Source of the DNA: SVFI01 sp045535935
GTDB lineage: Bacteria; Bacillota; Clostridia; Lachnospirales; Lachnospiraceae
Reading direction: 5' to 3'
Length of the DNA stretch: 64,000 bases
Assembly (NCBI GenBank): GCA_045535935.1
Contig: JAZSMO010000023.1
Location: forward strand, 1-64,000
The notes under the pieces were generated by a model. That model saw only the letters and a list, made by a program, of their open reading frames with translations. It had not been told where the DNA came from and ran no database searches. The position numbers and the translations under genes are program-made. Shown here one piece after another: positions 51,148 through 58,253 of this stretch (its first letter is position 1; every line of letters begins with the position of its first letter).

Positions 51148-51744
51148 ATGAAAATCTATGATATATCACAGGAAGTATTTGACTGCACGGTGTTTCCGGG
51201 GGATCCGAAGCCACAGAAAATTACTGTTTCGGACATGAAGGACGGAGCGCTGTACAATCTGACGGAGCTTCACATGTGCGCACATAACGGAACTCATGTG
51301 GATGCGCCGTACCACTTTATCGATGAAGGAAAGACCATCGATGAAGTGTCGCTTGAAAAGTTCATCGGTATGGCATATGTGGCAGAGCATGACGGGGAAG
51401 TGCGTGCAGAGGATGCAGCGGTGATTCTTGCCCGTGCGAAAGCAGCGGAGAAAGAAAGTGCGAAGAAAATTCTGATCAAAGGAAAAGCCGTTGTTTCGCA
51501 GGAGGCGGCAGCAGTGTTCCGCGAGGGTGGCGTTGATTTGCTCGGAAATGAGTCACAGACCGTAGGACCGGAGGATGCGCCGATGGCGGTGCATCTTACG
51601 CTACTTGGCAGCGAGGTGGTTCTGCTGGAAGGCATCCGGCTTTCCCACGTACCGGAGGGTGCGTATTTTTTAAATGCTGCGCCGATTAATCTGGGCGGAA
51701 GCGACGGCGCACCGTGTCGGGCGGTGTTGATCGATATGAAATAA
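51148..51744 (+). CDS. Cyclase/kynurenine formamidase-family hydrolase
   Basis: 198 aa from ATG 51148; the ATG at 51142 directly touches the AGGAG site and so is less likely. The motif CAHNGTHVDAPYHF (residues near 47-60) supplies the metal-binding His and Asp of the cyclase family, including KynB-type kynurenine formamidases and related hydrolases. Later LSHVPEGAYFLNAAP and LGGSDGAPCRAVLI are also typical. It probably hydrolyses a cyclic amide or formyl substrate. No tryptophan catabolic genes are near, so the specific substrate is uncertain. Confidence 0.82.
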   Translation: MKIYDISQEVFDCTVFPGDPKPQKITVSDMKDGALYNLTELHMCAHNGTHVDAPYHFIDEGKTIDEVSLEKFIGMAYVAEHDGEVRAEDAAVILARAKAAEKESAKKILIKGKAVVSQEAAAVFREGGVDLLGNESQTVGPEDAPMAVHLTLLGSEVVLLEGIRLSHVPEGAYFLNAAPINLGGSDGAPCRAVLIDMK

Positions 51745-51752
51745 GAAAATGA

Positions 51753-51782
51753 AAAGGGCAGCCAAAGCTGCCCTTTGTCTAT
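51753..51782. terminator. Bidirectional terminator
   Basis: AAAGGGCAGC (51753-51762) pairs perfectly with GCTGCCCTTT (51767-51776). It lies between the convergent cyclase-family gene and the zinc-ribbon membrane protein gene. Confidence 0.85.
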
Positions 51783-51788
51783 GTACGC

Positions 51789-52388
51789 CTATTTTTTGAA
51801 AAGATCCTGAAGTGTTCCCAGGGCACCGAGTGCTGCGAACGCGTAGACCATCAGAAGATTTTTGATATACACACTTTTTTCGATATATCCTTCCTTCAAA
51901 AAGTCCGGCACGACAGCGAAAGCGCGGCCCAATGTGGCTCCTTCGTCGGCAAAGGCCTGATAGATTGAGATAGCCCAGTCCAAACGGTCGGCAATATACG
52001 GAGTAACTAAAATCAGGATGGCACAAATCAGTGCCCCTTTTTTGCTGATACGTCTTCCGAGCAGCTTGTATCCTTTGATGGTGCACACAGCAAGAATCAA
52101 ACCGGAAATAGAAGCAATATATCCTGCCTGGCTGAACAGGATGATGGATGCACCTCCGATGGCTGCGCCGACGAGTGCGCCTATGAAGCCAAGAAACGGA
52201 AGCTCGCGCTTCTGCGGTTTTTCTTCCGGTTCCGGAACCGGAGGACGCTGAAACTGCTTGGCAGCAGCATAAATTTCTTCCTTGTTTTCCACCGGTGCGA
52301 CATTCTCGCTCTGTGTGATGGTTGCTCCGCAGACGTCACAGACGGTGGCACCGTCAGGAACAGACATTCCGCATTTTTCACAATACAT
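51789..52388 (-). CDS. Zinc-ribbon membrane protein
   Basis: 199 aa. The N-terminus MYCEKCGMSVPDGATVCDVC followed by GA is a double CxxC zinc ribbon. A charged, Pro-rich linker (residues about 48-62) leads to three or four hydrophobic helices (LGFIGALVGAAIGGASIILF; SISGLILAVCTIKGYKLLG; ALICAILILVTPYIAD). Zinc-ribbon plus transmembrane proteins of this kind are common and mostly uncharacterised in Lachnospiraceae. AGGGAGGAA lies before ATG on the minus strand. Confidence 0.75.
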   Translation of the reverse strand: MYCEKCGMSVPDGATVCDVCGATITQSENVAPVENKEEIYAAAKQFQRPPVPEPEEKPQKRELPFLGFIGALVGAAIGGASIILFSQAGYIASISGLILAVCTIKGYKLLGRRISKKGALICAILILVTPYIADRLDWAISIYQAFADEGATLGRAFAVVPDFLKEGYIEKSVYIKNLLMVYAFAALGALGTLQDLFKK

Positions 52389-52497
52389 AAAAATTCCTCC
52401 CTCTACTAAGAATTCCTATCTATCATAAGGCAATGGGCAGATACTGTCAAGAAAGGGCGAAAACATACAGTTTACGGTAGGTTCACCTTGTCAGGTC

Positions 52498-52802
52498 ACT
52501 TTTTCCTATGGTATCATAAAAAACGGAGTTGTCGGAAGCTTCTTTACCAGCATGAGCAAAGGTGTTTCAAGAGGTATTTTCTCCAACGAGGCAGGTCTCG
52601 GTACGGGATCTATCGCTCATGCATGTGCTGTTTTGCTTTTTCTACGATTATCGGCTGGGGATTGTACGGTGCAACGATCGATCTTGGGCTTGTTTGGAGC
52701 ATTTCCGATACGTGCAACGGACTTATGGTAATCCCGAACCTGATCGGTGTGTTCCTGCTGTCAGGTACCGTGTTTAAATTAGTGAAAGAGTATTTTAAGT
52801 AG
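52498..52802 (+). pseudogene. Degraded alanine/sodium symporter (AgcS) 3' fragment
   Basis: Two reading frames hold AgcS sequence. In the first, from 52498, TFSYGIIKNGVVGSFFTSMS and KGVSRGIFSNEAGLGTGSIA match the conserved cation-binding loop of AgcS proteins. After about 52635 the homology continues in another frame: FSTIIGWGLYGATIDLGLVW and PNLIGVFLLSGTVFKLVKEY, ending at TAG 52802. The upstream two-thirds of the transporter are missing. So it is a truncated and frameshifted remnant, not an active gene. Nothing suggests an insertion sequence at the break. Confidence 0.75.
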
Positions 52803-52842
52803 GGGTGCGGGAATAGAAATAACGTGAAAAGGAGACTGCGAA

Positions 52843-53109
52843 ATGTATTTTGTACCTGACGGAACGAAAGTGTGTGGATTTTATGAATGCAGCGAGTGCG
52901 GTATGCGCTATTTGTCGCTTGTGATTGCGCCGGTTATGGTGTGTCCGTACTGCGGAGAAGAAGTGGATATGGAGCTGGGACCGGATGATGAAATGCCGGA
53001 AAGCTTCGAGGAAGCCAAGCTAATCAAAGTGGTAGAGGGCGATGATGTCGAAAAGATGGATGCGCTGCTGAGCCTTGCCATTACCGGCGGAGACTGTGAC
53101 TGGCTGTAA
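52843..53109 (+). CDS. Small zinc-ribbon-like protein
   Basis: 88 aa. Two CxxC pairs, CSECGMRYL and CPYCGEEVD (residues about 17-44), make a rubredoxin- or zinc-ribbon-like knuckle. The C-terminal half is acidic. AAAAGGAG precedes ATG. No enzymatic motif; the family is unknown to me. It may be cotranscribed with the XRE regulator gene, whose start is 29 bp downstream. Confidence 0.7.
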   Translation: MYFVPDGTKVCGFYECSECGMRYLSLVIAPVMVCPYCGEEVDMELGPDDEMPESFEEAKLIKVVEGDDVEKMDALLSLAITGGDCDWL

Positions 53110-53138
53110 AGGATGAAAATGTGAAAGGAAGGTGTCTT

Positions 53139-53456
53139 ATGTTCCCAACAATAAGCGTGAAAGAAACCGGGGCTAACCTCCAACGTCTTATGCAACAGCG
53201 CGGAATTACAGCAAAAGAAGTTAAAGAATATCTTAATCTTGCAAGTGTGCAAAGCGTGTACTACTGGTGGAACGGTACCAATATGCCTACCATTGACAAC
53301 CTGTACGCACTGAGTCAGTTGCTTCGTGTTCCGATCGATACAATTGTGCGTGGCAATGGTAAAGCGTTTCTGCCGAAAGCGATTGTGTTAAAAGCACCTT
53401 ATGAAAGAAGATTATATGCATACTATACGAGATTACATGGGATGCAAGTTGCATAA
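53139..53456 (+). CDS. XRE-family helix-turn-helix regulator
   Basis: 105 aa from ATG 53139; GGAAGGTG lies 6-7 nt before it, while the alternative 53121 start has none. The HTH is LMQQRGITAKEVKEYLNLAS followed by VQSVYYWWNGTNMPTIDNLY and ALSQLLRVPIDTIV, the standard XRE fold with a short C-terminal tail. It is probably a DNA-binding regulator of unknown target. A large hairpin and the holin-like toxin region lie downstream. Confidence 0.82.
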   Translation: MFPTISVKETGANLQRLMQQRGITAKEVKEYLNLASVQSVYYWWNGTNMPTIDNLYALSQLLRVPIDTIVRGNGKAFLPKAIVLKAPYERRLYAYYTRLHGMQVA

Positions 53457-53490
53457 AATTCAAGTACAGATTGAATGACAAAAGAACATT

Positions 53491-53534
53491 CCTCCTACAA
53501 AATGAAAGTATCACATTTTGTAGGAGGATTTTTT
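53491..53534 (+). terminator. 14-bp hairpin: terminator and/or ribosome-binding-site mask
   Basis: CCTCCTACAAAATG (53491-53504) pairs perfectly with CATTTTGTAGGAGG (53514-53527), loop 9 nt, followed by ATTTTTT. It can terminate the XRE transcript. It also holds the GGAGG that would serve the leader ORF at 53535, so for a transcript passing through it the site is masked. Confidence 0.75.
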
Positions 53535-53585
53535 ATGTGCTGCGAGGTGAAAGTCAGAGGCTTATGGAAAGGATGGTGCTTATGA
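53535..53585 (+). CDS. 16-aa leader ORF overlapping the holin-like toxin start
   Basis: ATG lies 7 nt after GGAGG of the hairpin arm at 53523-53527. It encodes MCCEVKVRGLWKGWCL, and its stop TGA overlaps the toxin ATG (ATGA at 53582-53585). Its role would be translational coupling. Whether it is translated is unproven. Confidence 0.4.
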   Translation: MCCEVKVRGLWKGWCL

Positions 53586-53665
53586 GTACATATGAGGAAT
53601 TTATGACACTCTTAACTATGGGGTTATTGATAGTGGCAATTTTGAATATGAGAAATAAGAAGTAG
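53582..53665 (+). CDS. 27-aa holin-like toxin (Hol_Tox / type I toxin family)
   Basis: The peptide is MSTYEEFMTLLTMGLLIVAI followed by LNMRNKK: a short polar start beginning MSTYE, one hydrophobic helix and a basic tail. This is the layout of putative holin-like toxins of Firmicutes, membrane peptides that when overexpressed depolarise the cell and are often kept silent by an antisense RNA. ATG 53582 is chosen since AAAGGA lies 8 nt upstream; in-frame ATGs at 53564 and 53573 are possible. A matching antisense RNA promoter could not be fixed by eye. Confidence 0.65.
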   Translation: MSTYEEFMTLLTMGLLIVAILNMRNKK

Positions 53666-53686
53666 GCAATGTTTTCCCAATGCAAG

Positions 53687-53715
53687 TGTAAAATCTGCAG
53701 AAAGAATGTTATACT
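53687..53715 (+). promoter_or_regulatory. Extended -10 promoter of the ArsC/Spx-family gene
   Basis: TGT followed by TATACT (53710-53715) is an extended -10, with a weak -35 TGTAAA (53687-53692) at 17 bp. It lies 23 bp before ATG 53738. Confidence 0.5.
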
Positions 53716-53737
53716 AAAACAAAAAAGGAGATTTCAA

Positions 53738-54088
53738 ATGTTAGTTTTAGTATACAGAAAATGCAGCACCTGCATGAAAGCACTCAAATGGCTGGAGGAA
53801 AATCAAATAGCGTTTGACGAGCGCCCAATCGTGGAACAAAATCCGACCTACGAGGAGTTAAAAGCATGGCACCGGATGAGCGGATTGCCACTGAAGAAAT
53901 TCTTTAATACAAGCGGACTGATTTACAAAGACATGCAGCTCAAGGATAAACTTCCGCAGATGTCGGAGGATGAGCAGCTTCAGCTTCTTGCGACCAACGG
54001 AAAGCTTGTGAAGCGTCCGTTGGTAGTGGGAGACGGATTTGTGCTCACCGGGTTTAAGGAGCGCGAGTGGGAAGAGAGGATGAAGTAG
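53738..54088 (+). CDS. ArsC/Spx-family reductase-like protein
   Basis: 116 aa from 53738, with AAAAAAGGAG upstream; the longer frame from 53669 covers the promoter. The N-terminus VLVYRKCSTCMKALKWLEEN has the CxxC of the ArsC/Spx/YffB family. ERPIVEQNPTYEELKAWHRM and KRPLVVGDGFVLTGFKEREW are typical. Members are glutaredoxin-fold arsenate reductases or Spx-type regulators; this one has the CxxC of thiol-redox proteins (KCSTC), so a redox role is likely. A nearby AAA ATPase gene is separated by 2 bp, so they form a pair. Confidence 0.85.
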   Translation: MLVLVYRKCSTCMKALKWLEENQIAFDERPIVEQNPTYEELKAWHRMSGLPLKKFFNTSGLIYKDMQLKDKLPQMSEDEQLQLLATNGKLVKRPLVVGDGFVLTGFKEREWEERMK

Positions 54089-54090
54089 TT

Positions 54091-54870
54091 ATGTTCCCAT
54101 TAATCAACGAGCGGGAAACCGTGATAGACGATTTATACATCCGCGAAGTCAGAATCTCAAAAGAGATCCCGAAAAATAATTACCTTAACCGTTTACCGGT
54201 GGTGCAAAGTTTGCGGGAACTCGGAAGCCTTGAATTTCATAAAAAAGCGACCTTCATCGTCGGTGAAAACGGAATCGGCAAGTCTACGCTTATTGAGGGA
54301 CTGGCCGTTGCGATGGGGTTTAATCCGGAAGGCGGAACCGTGAATTTCAATTTTTCGACGAACGATTCCCATTCCGACTTGCACGACTATCTGACGGTCA
54401 GCAGAGGATATCGGAAACACAGGGACGGATTTTTCCTGCGGGCGGAAAGCTTTTACAATGTGGCTTCCAACATCGATGAGCTGGACGGTGAGCCTGGCTT
54501 CGGGCCGAAGCTGATCACCAATTACGGTGGGATATCTTTGCATAAGCAGTCGCATGGAGAAAGCTTTATGGCGCTGGTGGAAAACCGTTTCAGGGGAAAC
54601 GGATTGTACATATTGGACGAGCCGGAGGCGGCGCTGTCGCCGATGCGACTCATGCGGCTGATGGTTTGCATGCAACAGCTGGTGAAGGAAAATTCGCAAT
54701 TTATTATATCCACACATTCGCCGATCCTGATGACTTTCCCGGATGCGGAAGTGCTGAAAATAACCGAAGACGGAATTCGCCCGGTCGACTACAAAGACAC
54801 GGAGCACTATATTGTGACGAAGCGGTTTATGGATGCACCGGAGAAGATGGTGGAGGAGCTGCTGGGGTGA
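54091..54870 (+). CDS. AAA-family ATPase (SMC/ABC-type ATPase, RloC/YjjK-like class)
   Basis: 259 aa from 54091 with AGAGGATG upstream. Walker A VGENGIGKSTLIEG lies near residues 65-78, Walker B LYILDEPEAALSP near 172-184 and the H-loop IISTHSPIL near 203-211. FNFSTNDSHSDLHDYLTVSR lies between. The pattern matches small stand-alone AAA ATPases of the COG3910/AAA_21 kind, not transport ATPases. It is 2 bp after the ArsC/Spx gene. Function unknown; similar proteins occur next to toxin or restriction genes but also in core regions. Confidence 0.82.
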   Translation: MFPLINERETVIDDLYIREVRISKEIPKNNYLNRLPVVQSLRELGSLEFHKKATFIVGENGIGKSTLIEGLAVAMGFNPEGGTVNFNFSTNDSHSDLHDYLTVSRGYRKHRDGFFLRAESFYNVASNIDELDGEPGFGPKLITNYGGISLHKQSHGESFMALVENRFRGNGLYILDEPEAALSPMRLMRLMVCMQQLVKENSQFIISTHSPILMTFPDAEVLKITEDGIRPVDYKDTEHYIVTKRFMDAPEKMVEELLG

Positions 54871-54913
54871 ACGATTAGACTGCGTAGAATATGTCGAATT
54901 CCGGTGGAAATGG

Positions 54914-55057
54914 TTGAAAAAAAGACGTGTAAAGAGTATAATAAATGTGTGATACATTTATTCAGTCACGGGGATAAATGTATCATGTCAGTTTAAATAT
55001 TAAAGTGATAAAAGTAAAAACCTCATTGGATGATGCGAACATCCGATGGGGTTTTTG
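54914..55057 (+). ncRNA. Predicted small RNA with own promoter, hairpin and terminator
   Basis: TTGAAA (54914-54919), 17-bp spacer and TATAAT (54937-54942) form a near-consensus promoter. A perfect 12-bp inverted repeat, TGATACATTTAT (54950-54961) with ATAAATGTATCA (54974-54985), follows. Then a terminator has arms 55019-55032 and 55040-55053 and a T run. No ORF with a ribosome binding site lies in between. The RNA would be about 110 nt. It marks the boundary to the AT-rich island. Confidence 0.5.
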
Positions 55058-55142
55058 TGCTTTAAAATGGGGAATTAAAGTAGCAAAGTAATAGGAGGAA
55101 ATAAAGAGTAGTTTATTTAAAACAGAAAGGAAGTTAGCGCAT

Positions 55143-56294
55143 ATGCATATTGCAATTATTGATGCTGATTTAATTGGAAGGAAAAAACATAGATTCCCCA
55201 ATCTGGCGTGTATGAAAATAGCTGGTTTTTATAAAGCAAAAGGACATATGGTTGATTTGAAATTGGATTATAAAGATTTAGAAAAATATGATGAGGTGTA
55301 TATTTCTAAAGTATTTACTGACACTACATTTCCTAAGGAAATCAAGTCAACGGATAAGATACATTTGGGAGGCACGGGTTTTTATTTTGATAAAGCGCAA
55401 GATTTACCCTATCAAATAGAGCATCATATGCCGGATTATCATTTATACGACGAGTGGATAGAAAATGAGGTATTGAAGGCGAGTAGTGAGGCTGAAAGAC
55501 TAGGAGAAATCTTTGATAAGAAGCGTTTTATGAGACAATTCAAAGGATATACAGACTATAGTATTGGATTCATGACGCGAGGGTGTTTTAGAAAGTGTGA
55601 ATTTTGTGTAAATAAGAAATATGACCGAGTGTATGTTCATAGTACGTTAGATGAATTTTATTCTGAAGATCGTAAAAAGATATGTTTGCTTGATGATAAT
55701 TTTTTTGGATGTATAACTGCAAAAGAAATGTTGGAAGAAATAAAACAAAAGAATAAAAGTTTTACTTTTAAGCAAGGATTAGATGAAAGGTTGTTGACAG
55801 ATGAAAAATGCGAGATGTTGTTTAACTCTAAGTATGATGGAGATTATACATTTGCATTTGATAAAATATCAGATTATCTGTTAATTGAGGAAAAATTAAA
55901 GATGATCAGGAGGTATACCAAAGCAAAAAAAATAAAGTTTTATGTTTTGGTGGGATTTGAAAGTACAGATGAGATTGACATAGAAAACACATTTAAAAGA
56001 ATAGAGTTGTTATTCAGGTATCAATGTTTACCGTACATAATGAGGTATCAGAATAAAAATGAAACTCCGTGGAGAAACTCAGAATTCAAGGGTATGTATA
56101 TTGCAATTGCAAGGTGGGCAAATCAACCTAACTTAATAAAAAAAATGAGTTTCAGAGAGTTTTGTGAAAAGAATCAGAAACTAAAAAAAACAGATGGTTT
56201 ATGCTCAACAATGAAGTCAATGCAAGACTTTGAAAAGCAATTTCCAGATATTGCTAAAAAATATTTTGATATTAAGTATGAACAACAAATATAA
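55143..56294 (+). CDS. Radical SAM protein of unknown function, island gene 1
   Basis: 383 aa. The radical SAM cysteines are Cys148-x3-Cys152-x2-Cys155 in TRGCFRKCEFCVN. Downstream KICLLDDNFFGC and FKQGLDERLL fit the TIM-barrel. An N-terminal segment (NLACMKIAGFYKAKGHMVDL) resembles a B12-binding-like fold without the cofactor His. The codon use is AT-rich, unlike genes to the left, which indicates transfer. AAAGGAAG lies about 10 nt before ATG. The next gene starts 13 bp after the stop, so the two probably form an operon. The substrate is unknown; the presence beside a ParB-like protein and a giant ATPase suggests modification of a macromolecule or nucleotide. Confidence 0.82.
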   Translation: MHIAIIDADLIGRKKHRFPNLACMKIAGFYKAKGHMVDLKLDYKDLEKYDEVYISKVFTDTTFPKEIKSTDKIHLGGTGFYFDKAQDLPYQIEHHMPDYHLYDEWIENEVLKASSEAERLGEIFDKKRFMRQFKGYTDYSIGFMTRGCFRKCEFCVNKKYDRVYVHSTLDEFYSEDRKKICLLDDNFFGCITAKEMLEEIKQKNKSFTFKQGLDERLLTDEKCEMLFNSKYDGDYTFAFDKISDYLLIEEKLKMIRRYTKAKKIKFYVLVGFESTDEIDIENTFKRIELLFRYQCLPYIMRYQNKNETPWRNSEFKGMYIAIARWANQPNLIKKMSFREFCEKNQKLKKTDGLCSTMKSMQDFEKQFPDIAKKYFDIKYEQQI

Positions 56295-56307
56295 CTAAGG
56301 AGAAATT

Positions 56308-57918
56308 ATGGCTATACAATATATTCAGGGATTAGATGAAGATGATTCAAAGAAAAGACATGCACTAATTGATTTGGAAGATTTATATCTAGATAAAAGA
56401 AATCCAAGATTTTCATCTTCCACAATTATTGGAAATAAAAGAGAAATCAAAGAAACAGAGATAATAGAATATTTATTACAATTTGGAAATGTTGCTGAGT
56501 TAGCAGAAAGTATTAATGAAAATAATGGATTATATGACGAAGAATGGATCTCTTGCTATATAAATGATAAAAATGAGATTATTGTGCTAGAAGGAAATCG
56601 ACGAATTGCAGCGTGTAAGATTCTGAAAAAACCAGGGTTGATTCCAGAAAGATTTAAATATGAAATGCATATTCCAAGTGCAAATGAAAAAACATTACAT
56701 AGCATTTGTAGAATAAAAGCCATAGTATATGAAAATGAAGTGGATGCACAAGGATATATTGCAGCAAAGCACACTAAGCCTGAAGTGAAGAAATGGGAAA
56801 CAATTGAGCAGTGTAATTATTATTATGAACAATTTATAAGTGGATTATCTATTTTGCAAATTTCTAACCGAGTGGGAGAAGATGTAAAAAAGATATGCGA
56901 AAAGATTAAATGGTTCGGTTTGTTTAAAAAAGTTTTTACTGTTGTAAAGGAAGAATATCCAAAGGTATTGATAGAAGAAATTAATATTTTGCCGCTAGTT
57001 ACAAAATTTATGCCGCCTTTAATAGCAAAGAAAGGAAAGGTGGCTTTAGGATTAAAGTTTGATGGGGATATGCTAACATATTTGCCAGATCCTGTTAGTG
57101 AGGATATTTTTGAGAAAATCTTGTTAAAAATAGGAGAAGCCTTTTTTGTACGTCCTAAAATGAAAGGTGCTAGTTCCTTAGAACGTGAGTTAGATGACAA
57201 ATATAGAATTAGTACAGATGAAATAAAAACAAAAGGTAAAGTAGAAAAATTAATTATTGACGATGTTAGAATTCCGGGATTGTATGACCTGATATTAAAG
57301 TATAAAAATAACGAGAAGCAAGACAAGAAAGAAGAACATAACAATCAATTTAATAATGAAGAAAACAAAGAAGGAAAATCAAACTCGAATAGCAATAATT
57401 CAAAAACAAATGAGACACAGAAGGGGGCAGAATTTTTTTCTGACTTAGATTATTCGAGAGTGAATAAGAGTGATCAAATAGGACTATTTTTAGTGTGTGA
57501 AGAGATTAAAAAGATTTCGATGTATAATGCATATAGCGCGTATAAGCAATTTCCAATTTCATCATCTTTTTTACTGCGGTCTTTAATAGAACAAATTTTA
57601 TCAGAGCGGTTAAAGCAGGTTGGACGTTATAATCAGATGGTAAAGACAATGAAGGATAAAAGCACGAAGTCTCCAGAATTAGGGGCTATAATACAGGTTT
57701 ATCTTTGCGATTATAGAAACGGTAATTTGAGCTTGTTTTGGGGAGATGGAAATTTGGGAAAAGAATTTAATCAGTGTTTTAGTGGGTACGGAACGAAAGA
57801 TCAATTAGATACTATTGTACATAACCCGCATATGATACAACCAGATCAGAACTTTCTTAATAGTTTTGCTAATCAAGGATTAAAGTTGGTATTACAAGGT
57901 TTTTTAGATAGGTTTTAG
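56308..57918 (+). CDS. ParB/Srx-like N-terminal domain protein with unknown C-terminal domain, island gene 2
   Basis: 536 aa. Residues about 20-110 fit the ParB N-terminal (ParB/Srx) fold: LEDLYLDKRNPRFSS, then EYLLQFGNVAELAESINENN and ENIVLEGNRRIAACKIL-type sequence, with Glu95-Gly96-Asn97-Arg98-Arg99 in the typical ExxR-like nucleotide-binding place. It lacks a clear ParB DNA-binding centre. Residues about 345-365 are Asn/Ser/Glu-rich low complexity. The C-terminal 150 residues (SSSFLLRSLIEQILSERLKQ; LDTIVHNPHMIQPDQNFLNS) are helical and resemble HEPN-like or other effector-linked helices, but this is uncertain. GGAG lies 8 nt before ATG. It is in the same strand and operon as the radical SAM gene. 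Confidence 0.7.
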   Translation: MAIQYIQGLDEDDSKKRHALIDLEDLYLDKRNPRFSSSTIIGNKREIKETEIIEYLLQFGNVAELAESINENNGLYDEEWISCYINDKNEIIVLEGNRRIAACKILKKPGLIPERFKYEMHIPSANEKTLHSICRIKAIVYENEVDAQGYIAAKHTKPEVKKWETIEQCNYYYEQFISGLSILQISNRVGEDVKKICEKIKWFGLFKKVFTVVKEEYPKVLIEEINILPLVTKFMPPLIAKKGKVALGLKFDGDMLTYLPDPVSEDIFEKILLKIGEAFFVRPKMKGASSLERELDDKYRISTDEIKTKGKVEKLIIDDVRIPGLYDLILKYKNNEKQDKKEEHNNQFNNEENKEGKSNSNSNNSKTNETQKGAEFFSDLDYSRVNKSDQIGLFLVCEEIKKISMYNAYSAYKQFPISSSFLLRSLIEQILSERLKQVGRYNQMVKTMKDKSTKSPELGAIIQVYLCDYRNGNLSLFWGDGNLGKEFNQCFSGYGTKDQLDTIVHNPHMIQPDQNFLNSFANQGLKLVLQGFLDRF

Positions 57919-58253
57919 TTTGCGTAATGGATTGCTAATGCCACGGCAGTACGAATTCTGGTTTTTTAGAGTTTTCTTGGGGGGCTTGCATATGGATTTG
58001 TATTCGAAAAGAGATAGTTTTATTACTTAAGCTATCTGCAGAGTATAGTAAACTAAATAAGGACTTACCAATGGTACGTCTGTTAAATGGAGTATTTATA
58101 TAGGTCATTAGTAGTTGTAGATTAAATGAAGACTATATGTATAAATGCATCAGAACAGAAGAAGCGCAAAAAAATATATAATTTTGAGTTATAAATAAAA
58201 CTATTTATAGAAGGATTTTGGTTTTAGTATGAAGTCAAAGGGAGAAAAAATAT
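57919..58253. other. Gap between island genes, nothing clear
   Basis: 335 bp with no gene. A possible promoter TTGAGT/16 bp/TATAGA lies near 58183-58210 and GGGAGA (58240-58245) is the ribosome binding site of the next gene. Two mini-frames (12 and 22 codons) without a good site were rejected. Confidence 0.5.

Noticed and set aside
57993..58031. 12-codon frame after a GGGGGG site in the island gap
   Set aside because: Too short and with no supporting context; peptide has no recognisable character.
58127..58195. 22-codon frame before the giant gene
   Set aside because: No ribosome binding site; overlaps a possible promoter region.
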